Part shown: one piece after another, positions 25,593-34,952 of the stretch
Layout of the letters: each line of letters starts with the position of its first letter
Numbering within the stretch: position 1 is the stretch's first letter
Assembly: GCF_902705885.1 (NCBI RefSeq)
Contig: NZ_CACSIP010000023.1
Coordinates: 241,442 to 305,441, forward strand
Direction: 5' to 3'
From: Mycolicibacterium austroafricanum
GTDB taxonomy: Bacteria; Actinomycetota; Actinomycetes; Mycobacteriales; Mycobacteriaceae
DNA: 64,000 bases
Program-made: the position numbers and the translations under genes
The notes under the pieces: generated by a model
Told to the model about the DNA's origin: nothing
What the model saw: only the letters and a program-made list of their open reading frames with translations
The model's database searches: none

Positions 25593-26057
25593 TTGCAAAC
25601 CCAGACAGCCACCTACGACATCGCCCAGTGGGACTCACCACCGCCGGTCGGCACTCCCGAACACGCGCTGTGGCTCGTCCAGTGGCATTTCGCCTACGAG
25701 ACACCGGATCAGCTGGGCAAATTGGAGCAGCTCTACCACGACGACATCGTCTGGGAGGTGCCGACGCGTCGAGTCATCTATAGAGGTAAGAAGGACGTCC
25801 TCGACAACTACGCACGGATCTTTGAAAGCCTCGATGACGCCAAAATCAAGCCGCTCGAACGATATGCGACCCAGAACCGCGCATTCGACGACTTGGAACT
25901 GACCTTCAAACTGGTCAACGGCAAGGGTTTTCCCAATCATCCGCTGCCGGTGGGCTCGCGCGTTGCGATGCGCATGGTGCACAACTTCCACATCCAGGGT
26001 GGGCTCATCATCCGTGAGAATGGCTACGAGATTTGGCGGCCTGACCTCAACAGGTAG
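25593..26057 (+). CDS. NTF2-like/SnoaL-type protein
   Basis: This protein of about 154 residues has the cone-shaped NTF2/SnoaL fold pattern. An N-terminal helix has W and H residues (HALWLVQWHFAYE). Next comes LEQLYHDDIVWEVPTRRVIYRGK, quoted as LEQLYHDDIVWEVPT, and then a beta sheet ending HNFHIQGGLIIRENGYEIW. Such proteins act as isomerases, dehydratases or hydrolases on cyclic compounds, or are simple binders. The TTG at 25593 has a perfect AGGAGG 8 nt upstream. An ATG at 25500 sits inside the palindrome and lacks a ribosome-binding site. It is the first gene of the run leading to the mce genes. Confidence 0.82.
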   Translation: MQTQTATYDIAQWDSPPPVGTPEHALWLVQWHFAYETPDQLGKLEQLYHDDIVWEVPTRRVIYRGKKDVLDNYARIFESLDDAKIKPLERYATQNRAFDDLELTFKLVNGKGFPNHPLPVGSRVAMRMVHNFHIQGGLIIRENGYEIWRPDLNR

Positions 26058-26152
26058 TCCGAACGTCACACCGAGCCGCTCAACAACAACGCGTGCGGCG
26101 CATGACGGGAGATTGCCGCTCCTGTCCATCCACCTAGGAATTGAGGTAAACA

Positions 26153-27019
26153 GTGATTCTCGCTAACGTCGAGCGACGGCTGACGACTTTCGTCGGCGGC
26201 GAAGCCGTTGATGTCGAAGAGAAGAGTGGCGGTCTCTTTGACGCGGATCCGGCGCTCATCTACCCGCGCTGGGGCGAGTTCCGAGAATGGGCCGACGGTA
26301 TCGGCGCGAAAGGCGCCGGCGATGTGGCCCCATCGCGGTTGGACGCGCCGTCACCTCGCCCGCCGCAAGTCTTCGGGCTCGTGCTGAACTATCGCGACCA
26401 CGCCGCTGAGGCCGGCCTCGCCCTGCCCGCCTTTCCGGCAGCATTCACGAAGTTCCCAAGTTGCATCGTCGGACCGCGTACGCCGGTCGAATTGGCGGGC
26501 GCCACCTCAGATTGGGAGGTGGAACTCGTCGTCGTGATGGGGCGCCGCGCCACCAACACGCCTGCCGTCAACGCGTGGGATCACGTCGCCGGGCTCACCA
26601 TCGGGCAAGACCTCTCCGAGCGGGCGCTGCAGCTCGCTGGTCCACTGCCGCAATTCAGCCTCGGGAAGTCGTTTTCCGCCTACGGCCCAATCGGTCCTTG
26701 GCTGGTCACCCCCGACGAGCTCACCGACCCCGACGATCTGGCGATCCGGTGCTCACTTGACGGCGAGACCGTCCAAGAGTCCCGCACCTCCCAACTGATC
26801 TTCTCGGTGGCGGACCTCATCGCGCAGCTGTCGACGGTGCTCACCCTGTTGCCAGGCGACCTGATATTCACCGGCACCCCGGCTGGTGTGGGATGGGCCC
26901 GTGAGCCTCAGCGCTTCCTTACGCCAGGCCAGCAGTTGATCAGCGAGATCGAAGGCATCGGGCGGTTGACCACTTCGTTTGTGGCCTCCGGCGCCGCATC
27001 GGCGGTGTCGACAGCGTGA
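26153..27019 (+). CDS. Fumarylacetoacetate hydrolase-family enzyme (first)
   Basis: This 288-residue FAH-fold protein has metal-ligand segments DWEVELVVVMG (two Glu, near residue 121) and GQDLSERALQ (Asp). GKSFSAYGPIGPWLVTPDEL lies near residue 172, and the C-terminal signature is LIFTGTPAGVG near residue 240. The family cleaves C-C bonds in beta-diketo acids or isomerises and decarboxylates ring-opened aromatic products. It starts at GTG 26153 after GAGGT. The stop overlaps the next GTG (GTGA). A second, divergent member of the family is three genes downstream, suggesting two different steps rather than redundancy. Confidence 0.88.
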   Translation: MILANVERRLTTFVGGEAVDVEEKSGGLFDADPALIYPRWGEFREWADGIGAKGAGDVAPSRLDAPSPRPPQVFGLVLNYRDHAAEAGLALPAFPAAFTKFPSCIVGPRTPVELAGATSDWEVELVVVMGRRATNTPAVNAWDHVAGLTIGQDLSERALQLAGPLPQFSLGKSFSAYGPIGPWLVTPDELTDPDDLAIRCSLDGETVQESRTSQLIFSVADLIAQLSTVLTLLPGDLIFTGTPAGVGWAREPQRFLTPGQQLISEIEGIGRLTTSFVASGAASAVSTA

Positions 27020-27849
27020 CCACCACCACCCTGTGCGACGAACTGATCTGGGGCGAGGGGCTGCGTGTGCGTGGTGGAACTGTATGGAGTTCGGACACCC
27101 AAGCGGGTCAACTGCTCGAGATCGACTCCGACGGAGTGCGACGCCGCCCCCTCGAAAGTCCCACGAACGGAACCTGGTTCCTTCCCGACGGCCGATTGGC
27201 CGCGGCGCGGTGGCGGGATAAGCGCATCGATGTCCTCGTCGACGGCGAGTTTCAGCACTACGCTGATCTGAGCGACCTTGTCAGAGACACGCTCGGTGAT
27301 ATGACGGGCGCCCCCTGTGGTCGTCTCTACGTCGACGAGTTGGGAGCCGACCCGCACAGCGGTGCGCCGATCGGCCGGGTATTGGCCGTCGACCGAGACG
27401 GGTCGGCGCGGGTGGCCGCTGATGGGTTGCGATTTCCCAACGGACTTGCCGTCGTGGGTGACTCGCTGATCGTGGCCGAGACACATGGGGCCTGCCTGAC
27501 AGCATTCGACATCGTCGATGACACCGGCACGTTGGAGAACCGCCGAACATGGGCCGATCTCGCCGAGATTTTCACCCCCAGGTTCCGTCCAGACGGGATC
27601 TGGCCGGTCGCAGATGGATCGATATGGGTCGCTGCGACCGAAGGGGAGGCGTTCGTCAGACTCTACGGCAACGAAGTCGTCGACTGTGTGCCAACGCCGG
27701 GCGAGTTCGCCATCTCGTGTTGCCTGGACGGCGCGGCGCTCTACATCTCGGCCAGCCGCAGCACTGACCCGCAGCTGTCATTGCTCACCGAGGCGTTGCC
27801 GCAGAAGAAAGTGTGCGGGCGCATCGCCCGCGTGGACGTCTCTCCATAG
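27016..27849 (+). CDS. SMP-30/gluconolactonase-family lactonase
   Basis: This 277-residue six-bladed beta-propeller hydrolase starts with the SMP-30 signature GEGLRVRGGTVWSSDTQAG, whose Glu is the first Ca ligand. It continues with LRFPNGLAVVGDSLIVAET (Asn ligand near residue 140) and PDGIWPVADGSIWVA (Asp near 190). These positions match the family's metal site. Such enzymes open lactones formed in ring-degradation pathways, for example after Baeyer-Villiger or hydroxylation steps. It is translated from a GTG overlapping the FAH stop. Confidence 0.87.
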   Translation: MTTTTLCDELIWGEGLRVRGGTVWSSDTQAGQLLEIDSDGVRRRPLESPTNGTWFLPDGRLAAARWRDKRIDVLVDGEFQHYADLSDLVRDTLGDMTGAPCGRLYVDELGADPHSGAPIGRVLAVDRDGSARVAADGLRFPNGLAVVGDSLIVAETHGACLTAFDIVDDTGTLENRRTWADLAEIFTPRFRPDGIWPVADGSIWVAATEGEAFVRLYGNEVVDCVPTPGEFAISCCLDGAALYISASRSTDPQLSLLTEALPQKKVCGRIARVDVSP

Positions 27850-27881
27850 TCAAAAGCACTGAGCCCGAAGGGAAGACAACG

Positions 27882-29411
27882 ATGTCCGACACGGCCGAAG
27901 TGATCATCGTCGGGGCAGGACCGACCGGTCTCGCGTCGGCAAAACTGCTTTCCGATTTGGGCATACGAGTTGCGCTGATCGATCCCTTCCGAATTGCGAC
28001 GCACCACCCTCGCGCCACCCATATCGACGACGAGACGGTGCGCATCATGCAGACACTGGGAGCTGCGCAGCTGGAACCGACATTCTTCCGCAGCAGTTCT
28101 GGCGGCTATCGATTGTTCGATCGTCACAGCCAGCTGATCTGGTATCTGCCATGGCGCCCCGAACCGACAGACCAAGGTTGGCACGGCGACTACCAGTTCT
28201 TTCAGCCGGACTTCGAGAATCTGCTTCGCGGCCGGCTGCATGCCGCACCGAACACGGAACTATGGCTGGGCTGGCGCGCGCAAGAGGTCACCCAATCGGC
28301 CACACAGGTCACCGTGATGGTGCGAAACAACCGGAGCGGCGAGGAAAAGACCCTGACCGCGCGCTACCTGATCGGATGCGACGGCGCCCGTTCGGAGGTT
28401 CGAAAGCTAGTCAGCCCAGATGTCGAGGACCTCCACGGCACGCATCGATCGCTGATCGTCGATATCGCCCCTCTGGTCGACAGCCCCGCAGTCCCCGAAC
28501 ATGACGCGTACACCAAAGCGGCGCCACCCAACCCGATCACCTGCTTGCCGACAGCGCACGGCATGTACCGATTTGAATGGCTGCTGCGCCCTTCGGACGA
28601 GACCGGGGACTTCGAAGAACCGGGGCGCTGGTATGAGCTGCTGAAGCCATTTTACGCGCCCGGCGACTACCGGATCGCCCGCGCCGACGTCTACCGGTGG
28701 GAGTCGTTGATGCCCACCCGGTGGCGCGATGACAACGTGTTCATCGCCGGCGACGCCGCCCACCAGATGCCGCCGTTCCTCGGTCAAGGGATGTGCTCAG
28801 GACTGCGGGACGCAATGAATCTGGCGTGGAAACTGGCTGCCTGCCTTCGCGACGGCGCATGCGACTCTTTGCTGGACACCTATCAATCCGAGCGCGCTCC
28901 CCACGTGCGGGTCTTTGTCGAGGGCGCCGTTGCGGTCGCGAACGGTGTCGAGGCGATGGCGGAAGCCCCCGCTGAACTCGGAGGCCCGCCCACCACCACG
29001 CGAGTAGACGCCACCAAGCCGCAACTCGGCGGGGGACTGCATGGGGCCACCAGGGGGCCGGTGGGAGCGCTGAGCATGCAACCGAGCCTGCAGAGCGGCG
29101 TCCGTCTCGATGACGCAGTCGGCTACAGCTTCGCCGTCCTCGGCGATCCCACGCTGCTGGCATCAGTCGGGCCCGCCACTCGAGCCGCCTGGCGATCACT
29201 TCGAGCAGTCGTCATCGCCGAACTGCCTCTCCCGCTTCGGGCCTGGCTCAATGAGCATGAGGCCCACGCTCTTATCATCCGACCCGACCGCTACATCTTC
29301 GGGCTCGCCGCATCCTCATCAGAACTGGATCAGCTGACCGCCGACCTCTTCGCCGCGATATGTGGCAACCCCGCCAGTCCAGTTGGGCTGAAACAGAATT
29401 CCAGCAACTGA
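27882..29411 (+). CDS. FAD-dependent aromatic hydroxylase (MhpA-like)
   Basis: This 509-residue class A flavoprotein monooxygenase has the dinucleotide-binding motif IIVGAGPTGLASAKLL near residues 8-23. A DG-type motif, YLIGCDGARSEVRKL, lies near residue 165. The FAD/riboflavin motif VFIAGDAAHQMPPFLGQGM lies near residue 287, followed by LRDAMNLAWKLA. These are the signatures of phenol and 3-hydroxyphenylpropionate hydroxylases, which add OH to an aromatic ring with NAD(P)H and O2. ATG 27882 follows GAAGGGAAG. An in-frame extension upstream overlaps the lactonase gene and is not needed. It would supply a catechol or quinol for ring opening, but no dioxygenase gene is found in the island. Confidence 0.9.
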   Translation: MSDTAEVIIVGAGPTGLASAKLLSDLGIRVALIDPFRIATHHPRATHIDDETVRIMQTLGAAQLEPTFFRSSSGGYRLFDRHSQLIWYLPWRPEPTDQGWHGDYQFFQPDFENLLRGRLHAAPNTELWLGWRAQEVTQSATQVTVMVRNNRSGEEKTLTARYLIGCDGARSEVRKLVSPDVEDLHGTHRSLIVDIAPLVDSPAVPEHDAYTKAAPPNPITCLPTAHGMYRFEWLLRPSDETGDFEEPGRWYELLKPFYAPGDYRIARADVYRWESLMPTRWRDDNVFIAGDAAHQMPPFLGQGMCSGLRDAMNLAWKLAACLRDGACDSLLDTYQSERAPHVRVFVEGAVAVANGVEAMAEAPAELGGPPTTTRVDATKPQLGGGLHGATRGPVGALSMQPSLQSGVRLDDAVGYSFAVLGDPTLLASVGPATRAAWRSLRAVVIAELPLPLRAWLNEHEAHALIIRPDRYIFGLAASSSELDQLTADLFAAICGNPASPVGLKQNSSN

Positions 29412-29424
29412 GGGGCGTGGGAAA

Positions 29425-30354
29425 TTGCAATTCGTGACCTACGCATCACCGAGCGGAGATGACCGCGTCGGCGTCGTGGACGGTTCAATGCTGTACGGCT
29501 TTCCAGCGGGGCTGTCGCTGCTCGACGTCTTGGACCGCGGTGAGCTCCTGAGTGATGGAGGCCGAGCCAAGGATTCGCCCAGCGAGTCGATCGGGTTGGA
29601 AGACGTCACCTTGCGGGCGCCTCTGCAGCCCCGTTCGATCCGCGACTGCGCGGGGTTCCTGCAGCACCTCCGAAATGTCTCATCGGCCGCTGATATGCCC
29701 GTCGACGACCGGCACGAGAAGTTTCCACCCTTCTACTTCACCAACCCGGGCGCCGTCATCGGACCGTACAGCGACGTCCCGATGGCACCCGACAGCACGA
29801 TGTTCGACTACGAACTCGAAATCGCCGCCGTGATCGGCAAGGCGGGATCGACGATTCCGCTCGCGCAAGCCGAGGACTATATCGCCGGCTACATGTTGTT
29901 CTGCGATTGGAGCGCACGCGACCTACAGATGAACGAGATGCCGCTGCGACTCGGGCCCGCCAAAGGCAAAGACACCGCCAACACGTTGGGGCCGATGCTC
30001 GTCACTCCAGACGAACTCGAGCCATACCGCAAAGGCCGCGCATTCGATCTCGCGATGACGGGCCACGTCAACGGTGACCTTGTGAGTCAGGGGCGCTGGA
30101 GCTCCATCGATTGGGGCTTCCCAGACATGATCACCTATGCGTCGCGAGGCACAACGCTGCGAGTAGGGGACGTCATCGGCTCCGGAACCGTCGAAAGCGG
30201 GTGCTTGTTCGAGCATTACTGCGTCGACCCGGAGAATTTCCGCGGTTGGCTGCGACCGGGCGACGAAGTGCGTCTAGCCGTCGAGCACATCGGCGAGTTG
30301 CGCCAGCGGGTGGTCGAGGGCGTCACCGCCGAGCGCCTGAGCAGTGGGTACTGA
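29425..30354 (+). CDS. Fumarylacetoacetate hydrolase-family enzyme (second)
   Basis: This 309-residue FAH-fold protein belongs to a branch distinct from the first copy. Metal-binding Glu residues lie in FDYELEIAAVIG near residue 132. Further segments are GYMLFCDWSARDLQ near 155, AKGKDTANTLGPMLVTPDEL near 180 and GSGTVESGC near 252. An N-terminal domain of about 70 residues (TYASPSGDDRVGVVDG) is typical of the longer family members. The start is TTG 29425 with a purine-rich AGGGGCGTGGGAAA upstream. The stop is 2 nt before the ATG of the ligase. A hydrolase, isomerase or decarboxylase role on ring-opened products is expected. Confidence 0.87.
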   Translation: MQFVTYASPSGDDRVGVVDGSMLYGFPAGLSLLDVLDRGELLSDGGRAKDSPSESIGLEDVTLRAPLQPRSIRDCAGFLQHLRNVSSAADMPVDDRHEKFPPFYFTNPGAVIGPYSDVPMAPDSTMFDYELEIAAVIGKAGSTIPLAQAEDYIAGYMLFCDWSARDLQMNEMPLRLGPAKGKDTANTLGPMLVTPDELEPYRKGRAFDLAMTGHVNGDLVSQGRWSSIDWGFPDMITYASRGTTLRVGDVIGSGTVESGCLFEHYCVDPENFRGWLRPGDEVRLAVEHIGELRQRVVEGVTAERLSSGY

Positions 30355-30355
30355 C

Positions 30356-31849
30356 ATGTCGTTGACACTGAGATCGCTGTTCCTGGGGACGCTGGAGCGA
30401 TTCGGCCGACGCCCGGCAGTCCGCGCTGGCGAGATAACCGCCAGCTATGCCGAGATCGCGGCGACCGCGAATCGTCTGGCACATCACCTGGTTGCACTCG
30501 GAGTGACGCCGGGCGCCCCGGTCGCGTTGATGATGTCGAACCGAGTGGAATGGGTAGTCGCCGACCAGGCGATCATTCGCGCCGGCGGCGCCAAAGTGCC
30601 CATCAACGACATGCTGTCGACGTCGGAGATGGCATTCATCCTCCAGGACTGCGGCGCTCAGGTCGCCGTCACCGACGAAGTCATGGGCGATGTGGCCGAA
30701 GCCGCGGGGCTGCCGCACGTGATCAGGATCGGCCCCGACTGGGACGCGGCCATCGCTTCCGCGCCGCCGAGCGGACCGCCCGACATCACCGTGACAGGCG
30801 CTGATGTCGGTCTGATCATTTACACCGGGGGCACCACCGGTCGGCAGAAAGGCGTCGTCCACACTCAGCACGGTCTGGCGATCAACCTGCTGGCCCACCT
30901 CGTCGAAATCGGTCTACTCGATGACGAACGCCTTCTGCTCAGCACCCCGCTGCCGCACTCGGCGGGATTCCTGGCTCAGGCCGGACTCCTCAAAGGCGCC
31001 TTGCACTTCATCGAGCGACGCTTCGACACTACCCTGGTGCTGAACAGGATTGAGCACGATGGGGTGACGTTCCTGTTCATGGTCCCCACGATGATCTATC
31101 GCCTCTTGGATGCTGCCGAGGGGCGCGAGCTGGACCTGTCGTCATTGCGCACCATCCTCTACGGGGCTGCGCCGATCACACCTGAGCGTCTTGAGCAAGG
31201 ACTGCGCCGCTTCGGCGCGGTGTTCATGCAACTCTATGGCCAGTCTGAGGCGCCGAACTTCATCACCCGGCTGACCCGGGAAGACCACGATCCACTGCTG
31301 CCCGAACGGCTTGCCAGCTGCGGACGACCAGCCACGCTGGTGAAGGTGGCAGTGCTCGACGATCGTGGCAGCCCTCTGCCTGCCGGACAGGTTGGTGAGA
31401 TCTGCGCCCGCGCACCGTATGTGATGTCCGGATACCGCGGCTTGCCCGACACCACCGCCAACACTCTGCGAGATGACTGGCTGCACACCGGCGATATCGG
31501 CCTCCTCGACGAGGACGGGTACTTGCATCTGTTGGATCGAAAGAACGACATGATCATCAGCGGCGGAATGAACGTCTACACCACAGAGGTCGAGCAGGTG
31601 GTGAGCGCATGTCCCGGGGTGGCCCAAGTCGCCGTTGTCGGAGTGCCCCATCCGGACTGGGGCGAGGCGGTCGTCGCTTTCGTGGTTTCGTCCGATGAGT
31701 TCGACCAGGACGCAGCGATGAACCGCTGTCGAGCTGAGCTCGCGGCTTACAAAAGGCCAAAGGCGTTCCAACGGGTGGAGGCGTTGCCTGTGACATCGGT
31801 CGGCAAGGTCGACAAGAAGCGGCTAAAGGCGGGGCATCGGGCATGGTGA
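30356..31849 (+). CDS. Acyl/aryl-CoA ligase preceding yrbE genes
   Basis: This 497-residue ANL-family ligase has the ATP loop YTGGTTGRQKGVVH near residue 155. The A5-type motif LYGQSEAPNFI lies near residue 293, the hinge DRKNDMIISGGMNVYTTEVE near residue 390, and the catalytic Lys is in TSVGKVDKKRLK near residue 486. It would activate the imported acid as its CoA thioester, trapping it inside the cell. ATG 30356 begins right after the FAH stop, and GTG 30344 is an alternative. Its position directly before yrbEA parallels fadD5 in the M. tuberculosis mce1 operon and supports import-coupled activation. Confidence 0.9.
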   Translation: MSLTLRSLFLGTLERFGRRPAVRAGEITASYAEIAATANRLAHHLVALGVTPGAPVALMMSNRVEWVVADQAIIRAGGAKVPINDMLSTSEMAFILQDCGAQVAVTDEVMGDVAEAAGLPHVIRIGPDWDAAIASAPPSGPPDITVTGADVGLIIYTGGTTGRQKGVVHTQHGLAINLLAHLVEIGLLDDERLLLSTPLPHSAGFLAQAGLLKGALHFIERRFDTTLVLNRIEHDGVTFLFMVPTMIYRLLDAAEGRELDLSSLRTILYGAAPITPERLEQGLRRFGAVFMQLYGQSEAPNFITRLTREDHDPLLPERLASCGRPATLVKVAVLDDRGSPLPAGQVGEICARAPYVMSGYRGLPDTTANTLRDDWLHTGDIGLLDEDGYLHLLDRKNDMIISGGMNVYTTEVEQVVSACPGVAQVAVVGVPHPDWGEAVVAFVVSSDEFDQDAAMNRCRAELAAYKRPKAFQRVEALPVTSVGKVDKKRLKAGHRAW

Positions 31850-31895
31850 CACCGCGGGCGGTTGGGGCGCCGAACGATTCGGCTCGGGTGGCCAC

Positions 31896-32705
31896 ATGAG
31901 CGGACAGGCGGCGCCGGAAAGGCCGAACATCGGACAGCCGTGGTCGGAGGCCGCCCCGCTTCGGCCGCTCCGGGGCGTGGGCGGATTCTTTGCGATGGCT
32001 CTCGACACTTTGGTCACAATGTTCAAGCCGCCGTTCGCCTGGCGCGAATTTCTGGAGCAGACTTGGTTCGTCGCCCGGGTTGCGCTCTTCCCCACCTTGC
32101 TGCTGGCGATTCCGTTCGAGGTGCTGACCGTCTTCACGTTCAACGTCCTGCTGGTCGAGTTCGGCGCCGCTGACCTCTCGGGCACCGGCGCAGCGCTGGC
32201 CACCGTGAACCAGATTGGACCCTTCGTCACAGTGTTGGTGGTGGCAGGCGCCGCGGCCTCGGCGATGTGCGCTGACCTGGGAGCGCGGACCATCCGCGAG
32301 GAACTCGACGCGTTGCGCGTCATGGGCATCGATCCCATCCAAGCCCTCGTGGTGCCCCGAGTGCTGGCCGCCACGGTGGTTGCCCTGCTGCTGTCGTCGT
32401 TGGTGACGCTGACAGGTCTCGCCGGGGGCTTCTTGTTCTCGGTGTACTTCCAGCACGTGACCCCTGGGGCCTTCATCGCCGGCTTGACACTGATCACCGG
32501 GGCAAGCGATGTCGTCGTGTCGATGGTCAAGGCGACACTGTTCGGACTGACCGCGGGCCTGATCGCCTGCTATCAGGGAACCCATGTCGACGGTGGCCCG
32601 GCCGGTGTCGGCAACGCGGTCAACCAAACGGTCGTCTACTCCTTCGTGCTGCTGTTCGCCATCAACGTTGTCCTCACCGCCATCGGCTTTCAGGTGACAA
32701 GATGA
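31896..32705 (+). CDS. yrbEA: MlaE/YrbE-family permease A
   Basis: This 269-residue integral membrane protein has an N-terminal soluble stretch of about 45 residues followed by about five to six membrane spans. The conserved family segment includes GAAASAMCADLGARTIREELDALRVMGIDP, quoted here as CADLGARTIREELDALRVMG near residue 130. It is typical of the coupling region of MlaE permeases. A GTHVDGGPAGVGNAVNQTVV segment follows near the C-terminus. It forms the inner-membrane channel of the Mce importer with its partner. Its stop overlaps the yrbEB ATG (ATGA). Confidence 0.95.
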   Translation: MSGQAAPERPNIGQPWSEAAPLRPLRGVGGFFAMALDTLVTMFKPPFAWREFLEQTWFVARVALFPTLLLAIPFEVLTVFTFNVLLVEFGAADLSGTGAALATVNQIGPFVTVLVVAGAAASAMCADLGARTIREELDALRVMGIDPIQALVVPRVLAATVVALLLSSLVTLTGLAGGFLFSVYFQHVTPGAFIAGLTLITGASDVVVSMVKATLFGLTAGLIACYQGTHVDGGPAGVGNAVNQTVVYSFVLLFAINVVLTAIGFQVTR

Positions 32706-33559
32706 CATTGAATCAGGTTTTACACCAACGATTTCCGCGATCTGCACACAGGCTTGGCGACCTTCGGTCAGGCTGGCGGCGCCTTGGCGACCAGACCCGC
32801 TTCTACTGTCAAACTCTGCGGTCGCTCGTCGACGCGTTCACGCACTACAAGGCCGAGATTCTCAGGCAGGTCGCCGCGATGAGTCTGGGCACCGGATCGC
32901 TGGCTGTCATCGGTGGCACCGCCGCGGTGGTCGGATTCTTGACCATGTCCACAAGCGGGGCATTGGCGAGCCAGGGTTACAACCAACTCTCTCAAGTGGG
33001 CGTGGAGGCGCTGAACGGATTCGCATCGGCGTTCGTCAACACCCGGCTGGTCACTCCGTGCACCGGTGCGGTCGCGTTCGCCGCCACGATCGGCGCAGGC
33101 GCGACCGCGCAACTGGGCGCCATGCGCATCAACGAAGAAATCGACGCCCTGGAGGTGATGGGCATCCGCACCATCGCATACCTGGCCTCGACCCGCCTCG
33201 CCGCCGGGGTGATCGTCGTCGTCCCGTTGTACTGCGTCGCGCTACTGCTGGGCTACTACTCCGGCGAAGTGATCACCACAGCGTTCTACGGCCAGTCGAC
33301 CGGTGTCTATACCCACTACTTCGACACCTTCTTCATTCCCGCCGACGCGTTGCGGTCATTTCTGGTCACCGTCATCGAGGTGGCAGTGATCATGCTCGTG
33401 CACACCTACTATGGATTCACCGCTTCGGGCGGTCCTGCGGGTGTGGGAGAAGCAGTGGGACGGGCCACTCGGACTTCGCTGATCGCCGCGGTCTTCGTGA
33501 TTCTGTTCGTCACCCTGGCGCTCTATGGCCAGACCGGCACCTTCAACTTCGCAGGGTGA
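32702..33559 (+). CDS. yrbEB: MlaE/YrbE-family permease B
   Basis: This 285-residue second permease subunit of the Mce system has the coupling helix GAMRINEEIDALEVMGIRTI near residue 138. A GGPAGVGEAVGRATRTSL segment lies near residue 245, and there are about five membrane spans. The N-terminus (about 35 residues) is basic and cytosolic. The start overlaps the yrbEA stop and the gene's own stop overlaps the GTG of mceA, showing tight coupling through the transporter genes. Confidence 0.95.
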   Translation: MTLNQVLHQRFPRSAHRLGDLRSGWRRLGDQTRFYCQTLRSLVDAFTHYKAEILRQVAAMSLGTGSLAVIGGTAAVVGFLTMSTSGALASQGYNQLSQVGVEALNGFASAFVNTRLVTPCTGAVAFAATIGAGATAQLGAMRINEEIDALEVMGIRTIAYLASTRLAAGVIVVVPLYCVALLLGYYSGEVITTAFYGQSTGVYTHYFDTFFIPADALRSFLVTVIEVAVIMLVHTYYGFTASGGPAGVGEAVGRATRTSLIAAVFVILFVTLALYGQTGTFNFAG

Positions 33560-34899
33560 CGGCCGTGCCGAACCGAAGCGGAGCCCCGCGCATCTCGTCT
33601 GAGTGGATGGCGACGTTCCTCGTGGTGGGACTGATCGCCGTGGTGGCGGTCAGTCTCGCGGCATTCAATCAGTCGTTCGCCCGGACGGTGCCGGTGACGC
33701 TCACTTCGGATCGGACCGGTCTGGTCATGGAGCCCTACGCCAAGGTCAAGATGCGTGGTGTGCAGGTTGGCCGAGTCGCCTCGGTCGCGGGGGGTGTCGA
33801 CACCGTCAGCCTGCGGCTCGAAATCGATTCGGATCAACTCGATCACATACCCGCCAATGTCGAGGCACGCATCAACGCCACGTCGCTGTTCGGTGCGAAG
33901 TTCGTCGATCTGACCTACCCGAGCAGACCAAGTGCGCAACCGCTCGCAGCCGGCGCCGTGCTGCGCTCACAGAACGTCACCGTCGAGGTGAACACGGTTT
34001 TCCAGAACTTGGTGACGCTGATCAAGCAGATCGACCCCGCAAAGCTCAACGCGGTGCTTTCGGCGTTGGCTGACGGTGTGCGCGGGCAGGGCGAACGAAT
34101 GGGCGAAGCCATCACTAACACCAATGACGTTCTGCTCGCCCTCAATCCGCGTGCGGAGACGATTCGCGAGGACTGGAAGGCTCTGAAATCCGTCAGCGAC
34201 ATCTACAGCGATGCGGCGCCGGACATCATTGCAACCCTGGACGCGGCCAGCACCATCGGCGCCACGGTGACAAACCGCGCTCAACAGCTGGACGCACTCC
34301 TGCTCAACGTTGTTGGGCTGTCCCGCAGTGGGATCGAGGTTCTGGGACCGAGCAAGGACAACCTGATCGAGGTGGTCAACCTGCTCGAGCCGACCACCGC
34401 GTTGTTGATGAAGTACAACCCACAGCTCACGTGTCTACTGGTGGGGGCGGACAGAACGCTCGACGACCACGCCGCCATCAGCGGCGGGGCCAACGGAAAG
34501 TCGCTCGTCATGGATGCCGCGCTGCTGTTCGGTGACGACGCCTACCGCTATCCGGACGATCTTCCGATCAACGGCGCCAAGGGCGGCCCCGGAGGCAAGC
34601 CTTCGTGCGGTTCACTGCCGGACGTCGCGCAGAACTGGCCGGTCCGTTACGTCGTGGCCGACACCGGATTTGGCTCTGGGTTGGATATCCGGCCCAATCC
34701 GGGTATCGGATTCCCGGGGTACGCCAATTACCTGCCGGTCACGCGTGGCGTGCCCGAGCCGCCGAGCATCCGGTACCCGGGTGGTCCCGCGCCCGGCCCG
34801 ATTCCCTACCCAGGGGCTCCGCCCTATGGGGCCTCCCTGTACGGGCCGGACGGCACGCCGCTGTATCCGGGTGTCCCACCGGCTCCACCGCCCCCTTGA
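33556..34899 (+). CDS. MCE-family protein MceA
   Basis: This 447-residue substrate-binding or tunnel-forming Mce protein has an N-terminal membrane anchor at residues 15-38 (MATFLVVGLIAVVAVSLAAF). The MCE domain at about 42-120 includes GLVMEPYAKVKMRGVQVGRV. A long helical region runs from about 130 to 300, and a Pro/Gly/Tyr-rich tail follows (390-447). The start is the GTG overlapping the yrbEB stop. A second GTG 9 nt later is possible. It is anchored in the inner membrane and should form the periplasmic hexamer with MceB-F. Confidence 0.93.
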   Translation: MTAVPNRSGAPRISSEWMATFLVVGLIAVVAVSLAAFNQSFARTVPVTLTSDRTGLVMEPYAKVKMRGVQVGRVASVAGGVDTVSLRLEIDSDQLDHIPANVEARINATSLFGAKFVDLTYPSRPSAQPLAAGAVLRSQNVTVEVNTVFQNLVTLIKQIDPAKLNAVLSALADGVRGQGERMGEAITNTNDVLLALNPRAETIREDWKALKSVSDIYSDAAPDIIATLDAASTIGATVTNRAQQLDALLLNVVGLSRSGIEVLGPSKDNLIEVVNLLEPTTALLMKYNPQLTCLLVGADRTLDDHAAISGGANGKSLVMDAALLFGDDAYRYPDDLPINGAKGGPGGKPSCGSLPDVAQNWPVRYVVADTGFGSGLDIRPNPGIGFPGYANYLPVTRGVPEPPSIRYPGGPAPGPIPYPGAPPYGASLYGPDGTPLYPGVPPAPPPP

Positions 34900-34952
34900 A
34901 ATCGACGACTACACCGAACAACCGACCGACCGCAACCAGGAGGTGAGTCACT

